Shown one piece after another: positions 45,702-55,725 of a stretch of 64,000 nt of DNA. This stretch comes from Crocodylus rhombifer (taxonomy: Eukaryota; Chordata; Crocodylia; Crocodylidae): the NCBI GenBank assembly GCA_038503035.1, contig JAVSML010019201.1, forward strand, positions 37,403 through 101,402. The letters run 5' to 3'. The position numbers were made by a program, and so were the translations under genes. The notes below the pieces were generated by a model. The model worked only from the letters and a program-made list of their open reading frames with translations. It did not search any database and had not been told where the DNA came from. Within the stretch, counting starts at the first letter, position 1. The number at the start of each line of letters is the position of its first letter.

Positions 45702-48700
45702 GTGGGTACGGGGCTTGGTCGAGCTGCACCTCCCCCATCTCCTCCTGCTCGAGGCTGCCCTTGGCTGGGGCTCAGAACATGCCACCTCCTGGTTTCTATT
45801 TGCCTTTTGCCTGTGGAAAGGTAACAGAGCCGTTTTCCCCCCTGCCAAGACCTCGGGAAGAGCACAACAGATGGGGAGGCTTTGGGGCAGCCTGTGTGAA
45901 ATCCCTGGTGTTGGGCTTGTGGATTGTGTTTGTGACCTAACAGCGTCGGTAGGATCTTGGGGGTGCAGGGTAAAATCACTGGTTGGAGGGAGGGTGGTCC
46001 AGTATTGGAACAGGCTACTTAGAAAAGTTTTGGACTCTATCCCTGGACATGCACAAGAGCAGGTGTTGTTTGTAGCCATGTTGGTCTATGATCAGGGTTC
46101 TTTGGGTTGACGTGATATCTTTTACTAGACCAACTAAACAGTTGGGAAAATTGTTCTTTGCAAGCTGCTGGGCACAAATGCCCTTCTTCAGGCATAGGGA
46201 GAGTCTGCTGTTGGCTTCTACCCCACCCAGGAGAATACAGACCAGCAGCAGACTCTGCCTATGCCTGAAGAAGGGCGTTTGTGCCCAGAAGCTTGCAAAG
46301 AACATTTTTTCTAACTGTTTAGTTGGTCTAATACAAGGTATCAAAGTTACCCAAAGAACCTTGTTTGCCAAAAGTAGAACGAACAGAGACTTGGCTGGGA
46401 TGGCTTAGAGGAGTAGCTAGCTGTCTTAGTCTGAAGTCAGTCAGAAGGCACCTTTATAGGCTAATTAAATAAGATGTGCATATAAACAGAGAGATGGATG
46501 GAGAGCGCACTAGGTTTCATGAACCCAAGTTCTAAGATGGGAAACTCCCTTCTAAGATGGGAAACTCCCTTTTTCAGAGCACAGAGGCAGAAAGGGATCT
46601 TGGAGTCACTGTTGACTCCAAGATGAACATGGGCTGACAATGCGAGGTCACGGTTGGCAGGGCTAACCGGATCTTGTCGTGCATCCAGAGGTACATCTCT
46701 AGCAGGGCCAAGGAGGTGATCCTCCCCCTCTGTGCAACACTGGTCAGGCCACAGCTGGAGTACTACATCTAGTTCTGTGCTCCCCACTTCAGGAGGGATG
46801 TGGACAACATTGAGAGGGTCCAGAGGAGGGCCACCTGCATGATCCGTGGACTACAGGGCAGACTCTATAATGAGAGACTGCGGGACCAGAACCTGTTCAG
46901 CCTTCACAAGAGAAGGCTGAGGGGGGACTTGGTGACAGTCTATAAATTCACTAGGGGGGGACCAGAAGGGTTTGGGTGAGACCTTGTTTCCCCTACCGCC
47001 CCCTGGCATAACAAGGAATAATGGCCACAAGTTGTTGGAGAGTAGGTTTAGATTAGACATCCGTAAGAACTACTTCACAGTTAGGGCGGCTAGGATCTGG
47101 AACCAACTTCCAAGGGAAGTGGTGCTGGCTCCTACCCTGGGGGTCTTTAAGAGGAGGCTTGATGCCTACCTAGCTGGGATCATTTGAGTCCAGTTTTTTT
47201 TTTTTCCTCCTGCCCTGGCAGGGGGTCGGACTTGAAGATCTATAAGGTCCCTTCCGACCCCACTTCTTTGATTCTATGACTTTACTGGATTCTGTCTGGA
47301 ATGGTTTAGTCAGGAACCATCCTCCTTTGAGCAGGAGACTGGGCTAGATGAGCATTTCTCAACCCGTGGGTCACTACCCAAAAGTGGGTCATAAGAATAT
47401 ATGAAAGGGTTCCGAACAAACTTTAAAAATGGATTCTCCTTTAAAGGAGAAAAATGCAGGAAACCACGGCTTTTTCCTTGCTGACTGGCAGAGTTCCAGT
47501 CTGCAAGGGGCTGCTTGGGGCCCCCCTATGCCTCACACAGCCACCCCCTGCCCCACACACTGGGGGGTTGTGGCAGGGGGCAGGGAGTTGCGGGGGGGGG
47601 GGGCACTGGGTTGGGACTGGCCATTGATGTTTACAAATGGATCCTGGTACAAAAAAGATTGAGAACTTCTGGACTAGATCACCTTGTGAGGTTTCTTCCA
47701 GCTCTACTTTCATATGATCATAAGGTCACAAACCAGTTAGTATGGTTATCGATAGCAAGGCCCCCTGCGGTAATACAGCTAGGCACTGAGAACTTACCTT
47801 GCTTTGTGTGTCATCAGAAGGTGATAATGTGTGGAAAAGTATGCATTCTACCAGGCAGCCTCTGGGGCTTACCATGATAGATCTGCTGGGATGGGATGGA
47901 TTTGTCATCTTGCTGCTTGGAAAGGCCTGAATGCTTATTTTATCTGTATCTCCTCCTCAGGGTGCAGAATCCTTACTCAGTCCTATCCGGCTGACTCAAT
48001 CCTCTCTTGTGGTCCCAGTGAGAACAAAGAAGCGTTTTGTTTTCCCCCCACGTGCTAAAACAAAATATACAACTCCACAAGAACATGAGAGGAAAATCAA
48101 AGCACAAGGGACTGTGATCCCTCATGAGGAACTGGAACGCCCTATAACTCTGGCCTGCACAGGTAGTAACAGAAAATTGTACTGGTCATCCTCCTAGTGG
48201 GTTTGATAATGGATGTGGGGGTATAACCTATCTTATTCAGAAATAGGACCTTTATTGATCTAGTTCATCAAAAAGGGCTTTTCATTTTGTTTGCTCACTT
48301 TACATCCCCCTTTGGGAGAATAGCCCTTTTGCTTGACTTCTGGCTAGTTCTCAGGGAAAGTCCCAGACTTTTAGTCTGGGTGACAGAAATTCTGTGCCCA
48401 AGGAATGGGAACAGCATGGGTGGTGGCATGGAAAAATCTCTCTACAGCAGCATAACATATTCTGATTTTTTTGGGGGCTTCCTCCAGGATTCAAAGTGTC
48501 TAATATCTAACCCAGTAGCTCTCAACCTTTTTAGACTTGAGGCCCCTTTGGTAGGTGTGAGGCACCCCTCAGAAAATGCCATCTCTTAGTTTTCATTCAT
48601 TTTTTCAGTACAGAAAAACAATAGAAAAAATTCATCTGTTGCAAACACTTCAGAAAGACTGCAAGTCAGAATGGTTTTGACACTATGGATTCTTATTTGC

Positions 48701-51700
48701 GATCCCTGCTTTAATCTTAAAGAGTCACAGCACCCTGGTTGAGAATTGCTGATCTAACCCATTCACTTGTAATCTATCAACAAGTTGTTTATTGGTTGGG
48801 GGAGGAGGCCATATGTTGTGGAACCTGGATTGAGACCCACTCACTGAACACATTTCACACGGGCCACCAGAGAGCTGTCAGATGGCAATAGCCTTAGCTC
48901 AGAACCTGAGCTGGCTTTGAATTGGCACTCCACCAGTAAGAAGTTACCCTTCTCAATCCTCCAAATTGTCAATCCTGTTTATTTCTAACTTTTCCTTTAT
49001 GATTTGGGATAAAAATATATTGAGGGAATAAATCTCTCCCTAATTGTCTAGTATTTTATCTGTTTGTTTTGTTCAGTAATTAATATTCCTTTAAGAACTT
49101 AACTTGTTGCTGCAGTGTTGTACTCTTCCTGATCTCTCTCTTTCTTTCCAATACAGCTTCTATTTTTGACCCTTACATCCCTCCTGAAGGTGATGCTCGC
49201 TTGTCTTCCCTGTCCAAGGAGACGCTGAAACAAAGGACAACGCAGCTCAAGCAAAGTACCATTTCACAATTAGCGTGCGTATCTCCAGCTCTGTTCACAA
49301 GTAGCTTCTGGGTGCCAGCAGTTCCACTCAGTATTTCTTACAACAATTATATGCCATTTTATTTTCCATCTTATCTCTTTTAATATTTGAAGTGTCCCAT
49401 GTCAGTACTGTTCGCTGCTGTCATGTGATGGCAACAGATAATTGTGTAGAGGCCATTGGCTTTCTCATAAAAAGTATTTTATCCTCAGGTTGCCATCTGC
49501 TTTGATGTTCAGTCTCCTGATGGACAGGATTGAGGCACATGAGACTCCCTGTTCTTGTATGTGATACAACAGTGTACAGGCCCCAGGCAGGATTGATGCC
49601 TTACTTCTTTAGGTATTCTAGGGATATTTCTGCTCCCAAAGAATTTACAGTCTAAATAGACAAGGCAGACAAGCATGTATTTTGGAGAACTGAGATTTGA
49701 GGAAAGCAAATTACTTCCTTAGTCAGGCAGGGAGTTGGAGGCAGAGGTGTGATTTGAACACAGACCTCCTGAGTCTCAATCCCAGGAGCTTCACCCCAAC
49801 GCCAGCCTTACTCTTACTTTCCTTTTAGTTCCTGTGACCTCGGCTTTTAAAAGTAGAGTACTTTGATGGGAAACTTAACTTTGGGTATGGAACAACCCTA
49901 AGATTACAGTGAGTTAAAAGGTGCTGGGGAGGGGATTTATTGCATGTCAGCTGCTCTATGCCAGATATCTATATGCCTGCTTTTGCTCTGTAGAACATGA
50001 AAGCTAAACAGGCGCATCTTATCCCTCAGAGAAGTACGGCCAGTCTTCTGCAGTTTAATTTTCAATCATTGATGGGTAAGACCAGGCCCACAGTTATGGA
50101 GTAGGTGGGATGCCCCGTAAGTCCCTGCCTCCTATTGCTGTTAATTTGTCCATGCCCTTGATATGGACATGAGTTCAGAGCATGAATTGTAGGGCAAACC
50201 ACTAAGCCTGTGCTGTATTGTTGTGTTGCGTATGGTGAATGGTTATTCAAAATCATAGGATAGAGCTGAGTCATAGCTTTTCATGAGTACAAGGGTACCT
50301 TACATCCCCCTGGGTCTGGCCAGGTGGGTGGTGCCTTTGTGGCCTGCAGAGGGGACCTGCTGCCCTTGCTGCGCCCCCCCCCCCGGAGGCAGTGGCATGG
50401 GGTGGTGGGTGTTGGTGCTCCATTCTCGCCTTCCCATGCATACCCCCTAGCCCCTTTCCAAGTACTTCTGGAGGTATATGTACCCCCGGTTGACAACCCC
50501 TGCCTTACAGTATCAGGGAGTTTCTGATAGTTTCTCTTGGAAGCTGGGGTTAAATTGAGTGGTGCTGTCTAACCTGAGGGGTGTGAGGGATTCTGCATTA
50601 TTATTTGCTTGGGGCACTATATTTGCTTGAGATCCGTGTTCTCTGTGGGTTTAAGTGCAACACTCTTAAAACTTTACCTACCCTTGTCTTTGCAGGATAC
50701 GGACGGTGAAACAATATGATCCCAACTTCAGCGCCAAAGCCTTCCCAGAGATGGCGCAGGAGATATTTATTGAAGCCCACAATTGCCTAACCAAGTAAGA
50801 TTCTTCCTGCATGTTTGGTGTCAATGTGAAGGATCTTCCTTTGCCCTGCATTCTTGTTTCATGTTTCTTAGTGTCTCCTGAGTTTTGTGTTTTCCTTTTA
50901 AGCTCTGTCTTTCCTTGCTGCTACTTCCAGGAAGAAGATGAGGTGTAAGTCACAGTGGCAGGCCAAATACTTTAATTCCAGCCAACAGGAAATTGAAAAT
51001 ACATATTGCCTCTGCTTTCCAGAGGTGCTGAGCACTTGCATACCCTACTGAAATATTTGAAATGGAACTGCTTGGATACTCTGGAAATCAGGTTGCTGAA
51101 ACTTGATTTGATCCTAAATATCGCAATGGAACATTGATATATGCTGCTTTCTAGAGATTCAACACAGTATCTTTCAGAATTACATTTTAGTTAGAATTTC
51201 AAGCATCAGTGTAGCAACTTGAGTCAAGTGTGGTACATTTCTTTCACAGCTGCCTGTCAGGCATGTTTAAATTTGCACTTTCCTCTTCCTCTGAAATCAC
51301 AGTCCAGTGCTCAGCCCTTTGCGTTTATTGGTGGATGTTTTGGAAAAGGCAGATTGCCAGAATGGATCTCTTTTCAGTATGTACATTTTGGTAACTTGAT
51401 GTATTTTTCACTTGCAGTTTTAACAAGAACAAGCTTCATTCTTTGGTGACTGAACGCTGCTACCCGGTAAATAATTTGTCTGGATATTAGTACATCCTTG
51501 AAAAGGGAAGGGATCTTTAGAAACCATTTGATGTCTGAACAGTGAGCTGTCTCCTTTTATTAATGTCCCTGATAAAGGCAGAGAGATGAGATAAAGCACA
51601 GCTCTAACTGGGGATTAAAGAATAGATACTTCACAGCATATGGTATATATTCCTTATTTATTTCTGCAGGGGGAAGCATAAAAGTCTTTGTAGATGCACT

Positions 51701-53900
51701 ACTTTGGAAGCTGATTGGAGTTAAAGGGTTGCTACTTTGCTATAAGGCCAGAATTTGTTCTTAAAAAGATAGTTCAGTGGACTTTTTTTGTGGGGCCCAC
51801 ATGTAGGGCTTACTTCTCCCCATGAAGAGGACTCCTTGCTTCCCTGTTGATTTCAGCAGGCTCCAAAACACCCAGCCATTCATTCAGCTCTGTCACAGTA
51901 ACTACGACTGGGTTCTTTGGTCAGTCAAGGAAGCTAACAAAACCATGTTAATTTTTCTTCCAATGAATATCTCCTGCACCATCTCTAGGAAGATGCAAAG
52001 GGGTTGATAAGAAGAACAAACGAATCAGTTGGGAAAGCCATGTAGTTTTTCCTTTCCTTGAGAGGCTATTGAAGCAATGGTAGGGGACAACATAACTTAA
52101 ACCTTGTATTCTTTTAAAGTTTCTCTTTACTTGATCAGAGAGAGATTGTTAGCTGTTTTAATCTGAAGTAAGGCAGATGGCAGGGTAAATGTGTACTTTA
52201 TAGACCAACTGAATCAGAGATGCATAAGCAGCTCATTTCATCAGATACTATGTGGCTCACAAAAGCTTTATGCATCTCTGATTCACTTTAGTCTGTATGG
52301 TGCACTTCTTCTTTGCTTTCTGCCTTTACTTGGTTAGTAAGAGAAATACTTTTTGTATCACTGTGGGAAACAAAGAGCCCTTTAGGAAGCCCTGGTGAGA
52401 TTGCTTTGCAGCAGCACTCAACACCACTCCTAAAGGGCCTAGGAATCTTATGCTTCTGCTCTCTGTTGCTGCCCTCTTCTCCATATGAGCAAAAGAGGAG
52501 CTCTAAGATAGAAGGAGGCAGAGCTTACCTCTCCCGTGACCACTGGAGATGATTGATCAACTAATCCTCACACTGATCAGTGACTTTTTATTCCCTCTCT
52601 GGTAGGAAATGGTACATGGGAACAGATACAAGACCATCCGTTGGAGCTTTGTGGAGTCGTTGGAGCCTCCGAGGACCGTTCAAATCCGACATTTCACCAT
52701 GGTGAACAAAGGCAACCTGTATGGGCAGGTGACAGTGCGCATGCACACCCGACAGGTACAGTCTCAGTGTGCATGGTGTCTCCTTGCCAGTTGTGCATGG
52801 ATGTCTACATGATGAGTTTCTTGGTTTTCCCTACAGACCTTGGCAATTTATGATCGGTTTGGACGGCTAATGTATGGTGCAGAGGATGTGCCAAAAGATG
52901 TTCTGGAGTACGTTGTATTTGAGAGGCACTTGGTCAACCCTTACGGCTCTTGGCGGATACATGGCAAGATAGTGCCATCCTGGGCTCCACCAAAGGATCC
53001 CATTATTAAGGTAATAGCTCTGAGATCAGGCCTGCAGTTTTGTGCTCTGTGAACCATGTGATAGAGCAGTCTTTTGTGCACGACTGACTAGGGATATTGG
53101 ATTTTCTGAACTTTCTGCAGTGAGATGTGGGTAGGTTTGTCTGCAAGCTGCAGCTCTTATGGACAAGAGACGGCCCATACAGGAGGCTATTATAGGACAT
53201 GCTTACCTAGGGACTGGACTCCATGTTTCAAGACATCCCCTCCAAGCCTAGTCACTCCTGTCATCATAGATGGGTCTGATGTTTTGCTCTGTTAGAGTTC
53301 TTCTGACTGGTGGCAGGCAGTCTGCTTTCCCAGGTGCATGGGAATTTGGATCCAGGGCTGTGGAGCTTCCAGAGTTGGACAAATGCTAATACATGGATTG
53401 AGGGCAGACAAGGTTCTCTGGGTGAATCTGATATCTTTTATTAAACCAACTTAAATATTTGGAAAAAAATTTTTTAGCAAGCTTCGGGTTTAAAAACCCT
53501 TAATCAGGCCAAGGAAGCATCTACAGTTGGTGTGTGCTCTTCCATTCAGGCAGACTGGTGCAAGGGTGCTGCTGCTTTGCCTTCTCCATTGCTGCAGGAA
53601 AGAGAAGGAACCATAGCAGTGCTGTGGATGCATCTCACTACAGTGGTTTCCTCTTCTGGTGGGAGGGCTGTGCACTGCTCTAATGCTCTGCTTGCTTCCG
53701 TGTTGCCTTGAAACTGAGGTCCCTGTCCCTCTGCTTATTGAGTGCAGAGTCACCCTGTAGTCAGTTCACTGCCAGGCTAATCCTATGTCTTGGTCTTTCA
53801 GACGGTGATGATCCCTGGCCCAGCCCTGGATCCCTTACAAGAATTTGATGAGCTCCAGCATGAAATTCCAAAGCCTGAGCAGATACAGCAATACAAATAA
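45645..53900 (+). CDS. MRPL45: MRPL45, mitochondrial large ribosomal subunit protein mL45 (8 coding exons)
   Basis: Coding exons are 45,645-45,701, 47,961-48,162, 49,157-49,274, 50,696-50,794, 51,418-51,466, 52,606-52,755, 52,837-53,010 and 53,802-53,900. They total 948 nt, 315 codons plus TAA, and every junction keeps phase with GT-AG borders. The product is mL45, a Tim44/Mba1-like protein at the polypeptide exit of the mitochondrial ribosome that helps present nascent chains to the inner membrane. An arginine-bearing leader ([13 protein letters not shown]) fits a mitochondrial presequence. The VRTKKRF box, PPEGDAR, then [34 protein letters not shown] and DVLEYVVFE blocks form the conserved domain (about residues 120-285). 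Vertebrate relatives are about 306 residues. No break is seen. Confidence 0.97.
46067..46480. mobile_element. Penelope-type inverted repeat with hammerhead-like arms (MRPL45 intron 1)
   Basis: Two arms of about 115-120 bp (46,094-46,210 and 46,243-46,363) are inverted copies around a short spacer. Each carries the pattern CTGAAGA, then AGGGC and GCCC flanking an (A/G)TTTGT loop, then AGMAGC where a hammerhead would have GAAAGC. The downstream part (TTAGTCTGAAGTCAGTCAGA, then AAGGCACCTTTATAGGCTAA) resembles Penelope-type tails of reptile genomes. There is no coding content. Confidence 0.6.
46531..46570 (+). repeat. 20-bp tandem duplication
   Basis: TCTAAGATGGGAAACTCCCT occurs twice without a gap (46,531-46,550 and 46,551-46,570), directly upstream of a CR1 fragment. 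Confidence 0.9.
46580..47280 (+). mobile_element. CR1 LINE 3' fragment (MRPL45 intron 1)
   Basis: Starts within the 3' reverse-transcriptase region (the equivalent of STEAEKDLGVIIDSKMN in the copy at 61.9 kb) with stops. It continues through the GGGTCGGACTTGAAGATCTA 3' tail to a GATTCTATGACTT end, the CR1 terminal microsatellite. It is 5'-truncated and closely related to the 61.4-kb copy. Confidence 0.85.
47352..47673. mobile_element. Short hAT DNA transposon (MRPL45 intron 1)
   Basis: The left end GCATTTCTCAACCCGTGGGT and the right end, inverted, TCCAGAAGTTCTCAATCTTT are hAT-type. They are flanked by CTAGATGA (47,344-47,351) and CTAGATCA (47,674-47,681), 7 of 8 identical. The interior contains a G-run of about ten. 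Confidence 0.75.
47961..48162 (+). CDS. MRPL45: MRPL45 coding exon 2
   Basis: Encodes the rest of the leader and the basic [13 protein letters not shown] box through [13 protein letters not shown]. The acceptor is CTCCTCAG and the donor CACAG/GTAGT, phase 1. Confidence 0.95.
48513..48751. mobile_element. Short hAT DNA transposon with perfect 8-bp duplication (MRPL45 intron 2)
   Basis: The ends CAGTAGCTCTCAACC and, inverted, CAGCAATTCTCAACC flank a 239-bp non-coding element. ATCTAACC occurs exactly on both sides (48,505-48,512 and 48,752-48,759). Confidence 0.85.
49157..49274 (+). CDS. MRPL45: MRPL45 coding exon 3
   Basis: Encodes [20 protein letters not shown] and a QRTTQLKQS helix. The donor at TTAGC/GTGCGT was preferred over two nearby GT sites because only it gives [11 protein letters not shown] in phase with exon 4, matching the family pattern. 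Confidence 0.9.
49600..49820 (-). repeat. MIR/CORE-type SINE fragment (MRPL45 intron 3)
   Basis: AAAGAATTTACAGTCTAAAT, then TTAGTCAGGCAGGGAGTTGG and TGATTTGAACACAGACCTCC reads as a SINE core and B-box region (GGTCTGTGTTCAAATC) on the minus strand. Confidence 0.55.
50290..50502. mobile_element. hAT element, right end (MRPL45 intron 3)
   Basis: The inverted right end CAGGGGTTGTCAACCGGGGG and about 110 bp inside it match the 44.5-kb copy. The GC-rich interior includes a C-run of nine to ten. The left end is not defined. Confidence 0.6.
50696..50794 (+). CDS. MRPL45: MRPL45 coding exon 4
   Basis: Encodes [20 protein letters not shown] followed by [12 protein letters not shown]. It begins the Tim44-like fold. 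Acceptor TTTGCAG, donor CCAA/GTAAGA. Confidence 0.95.
50800..51410. other. MRPL45: MRPL45 intron 4, no feature seen
   Basis: Ordinary intron sequence; the acceptor tract GTATTTTTCACTTGCAG is clear. Confidence 0.6.
51418..51466 (+). CDS. MRPL45: MRPL45 coding exon 5
   Basis: A 49-nt exon encoding [16 protein letters not shown], the conserved LHxLVTExC(F/Y)P segment. Acceptor CTTGCAG, donor CCCG/GTAAAT. Confidence 0.95.
52148..52340. mobile_element. Penelope-type inverted repeat with split hammerhead pieces (MRPL45 intron 5)
   Basis: GAATCAGAGATGCATAAGC (52,211-52,229) and its inverse with one extra T (52,265-52,284) form a 19-bp stem. Alignment of the arms continues outward through AGACTAAAG/AGACCAACT to GGCAG. 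The loop holds CTGATGAAATGAGC on the minus strand and GTGGCTCACAAAAGCTT on the plus strand, the two halves of a Penelope-type hammerhead separated by rearrangement. Confidence 0.6.
52606..52755 (+). CDS. MRPL45: MRPL45 coding exon 6
   Basis: Fifty codons with [20 protein letters not shown] and [12 protein letters not shown]. The upstream border is GGTAG/GAAATG and the donor is ACAG/GTACAG. Confidence 0.95.
52837..53010 (+). CDS. MRPL45: MRPL45 coding exon 7
   Basis: Fifty-eight codons with [32 protein letters not shown] and [19 protein letters not shown], the best conserved part of the protein. Intron 6 is only 81 bp. Confidence 0.97.
53408..53520 (-). repeat. Penelope-type single arm with decayed hammerhead (MRPL45 intron 7)
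   Basis: The stretch matches the arm at 46.1 kb (GATATCTTTTATTAAACCAA and AGCAAGCTTCGGGTT). On the minus strand CTGATTA, AGGGTTTTTAAACCC and GAAGC line up with hammerhead boxes, but both core boxes carry changes. Confidence 0.55.
53802..53900 (+). CDS. MRPL45: MRPL45 coding exon 8 with stop codon
   Basis: Encodes [20 protein letters not shown] and an acidic/glutamine-rich tail, ending YK and TAA at 53,898-53,900. The tail is variable in the family. Confidence 0.95.
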   Translation, partial: TVMIPGPALDPLQEFDELQHEIPKPEQIQQYK

Positions 53901-55174
53901 TGGATGAAGGGCATGGGGGCAGAGAGTGGAAACACAGTGGGCTGGAGATGGGACTGCTTCCCAGCTGTGGTATCAGCAAGTAACCTGTCTTTAGGCTTGG
54001 ATTGCACCTATGTGCATGTGCCATTGGGGGAGTCCCTGCAGGGCTACTTGGAGCAAACAGAATGCTGTTCAGGGGAGATCTTCTCCATACCTACCACACA
54101 CAGTTCAATGAGATGTTACTCAAACCTTGTTATGCTTTGGAGACCCAGTACTTCAGGATCCATCACCGTGCAACCATCAATGCAGGAGCTGACTGTACAT
54201 CATTGGCAACAAAAGCAACTATGGGCTGGTGTGCAAGACTCTCTCTCTATACCCTTGTTGCCTCCTTATCTTAAGTGAAGCTTTTATAGTAAGCTTATAG
54301 TGATGGGGCATGGTCACCCCTGAACACCCTGATCCTGAATGCCTGTTCTCCTTTCTTAATCTGTCCTCTCACTCCTGTGCCCCAAATCCTCATAAATCTG
54401 TGGGACTTCAGCAAATGTATTCCTAGGTCAGATGTTGGAAACTGTCTGTAGATTGTCATCTGCTTGTCCTGTCCCCACTGATGGTGATTGTTTCCAAGAA
54501 GTCTGCAGTATTTTGCTTGTAAAATAATAGAGTAATTGATTCTAAAGTTGTTGGTGTGTAAATTGCCACTTGTTGCTCAGGAGGAAGTAACTGCTGTTCA
54601 GTCTATTTCTGGAATCTATGTGACTGATAACCTGAAATTTGATCATGAGATATCGCCAGAAAGTGGTTGTGGCAGGAATAATATACCTCACATATAATTC
54701 ACGTATCTTCACTCTTATAAAAGCATCACAGCATCATTTCTTTGTAAGACTGCCTTGCCCTTCTTTGAGCAAAGTAACACATTTATTTCCATTTCTCCCA
54801 TCAGGTGCATGTATTAGGGGCCTTTTAGCTCCTTCCTCTTGGGACTGCTTTTCTGCTAGCTTCTCCCTGTCTTCCTACTATGTGTTGGCATTCTGCTAAA
54901 GCTGATCTTATGACTGTAAAACCCCATGATGGGCAAGTTAGGTACTGAACACACTGGAACAGCCAGGCTACAGCATTCTCTTTTGTAGGTAAAAATTGCC
55001 CTGGCAGCCACACTCAGAAAGCAGTAAAGCAAGCTTCATGGTTTAAATCAGCCATATATCTCCTATTCTAGTTGGTTTTCAGACAAAGGAAGAAATGGGC
55101 AAGTGAGTCAGAGCATGGGAGAGGAGAATTATAACTTCAACCACTTGAACTGTTTCATCTGTCCTCTCTTTGGC

Positions 55175-55180
55175 AATAAA
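55175..55180 (+). terminator. MRPL45: Candidate polyadenylation signal for MRPL45
   Basis: A canonical AATAAA follows the MRPL45 stop codon by 1.27 kb, before the first CR1. The 3' UTR between them shows no other feature. Nearer variants (AATAAT at about 53,895 and AATAATAG at about 54,523) are weaker, so the true site is uncertain. Confidence 0.4.
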
Positions 55181-55725
55181 AGGAAGTTTAAACTGGGTTA
55201 GATTTAACCCTGAATAAAACTGGATTATCTTACTGTGGTTTAACTGCAGTTACTGTGGGATAGGAGTGGACATATGAGCTAATTACAGGGGATCAGTTGA
55301 TGTACCCTTCCAATTAATAAGTTTCCCCCTGCTGTGAAAATAGTAGAATCATAGAACATTAGGGCTGGAAGGAACCTCAGGAGGTCATCTTGTCCAACCC
55401 CCTGCCCAAAGCAAGACCATCTTCAAAAAGCTTTTGTCTAGCCGGGTCTTAAAAACCTCCAAGGATGGAGATTCCACAACCTCTCTGGGTGACCTGTTCT
55501 GGTGCTTCACCATTCTGCCTCATGAGAAAGTTCTTCCTAATATCTAATCTAAACTTCCCTTGCTGCAACTTGAGACTATTGCTCCTTGTTCTGTCATCTG
55601 CCGCCACTGAGAACAGTCTCGCTTCATCCTCTTTGGAACCCCACTTCAGATAGCTGAAGGCTGCTATTAAATCCCCTGTATCTCCTCTAAACTAAATAAG
55701 CCCAGTTTCCTCAGCCTCTCATAAG

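Larger units (their letters stand above)
45420..45720 (+). promoter_or_regulatory. MRPL45: CpG island and promoter of MRPL45
   Basis: A short CG-dense region around the first coding exon contains a GC box (CCCCGCCCC), two CTTCCG ETS-type sites (45,595-45,614) and the start codon, with no TATA box. It stands out against the transposon-rich flanks. The type fits the promoters of nuclear genes for mitochondrial proteins. Confidence 0.75.

Noticed and set aside
45380..46079. 199- and 171-codon minus-strand frames over the MRPL45 promoter
   Set aside because: They are antisense shadows of GC-rich promoter and exon 1 with no family features.
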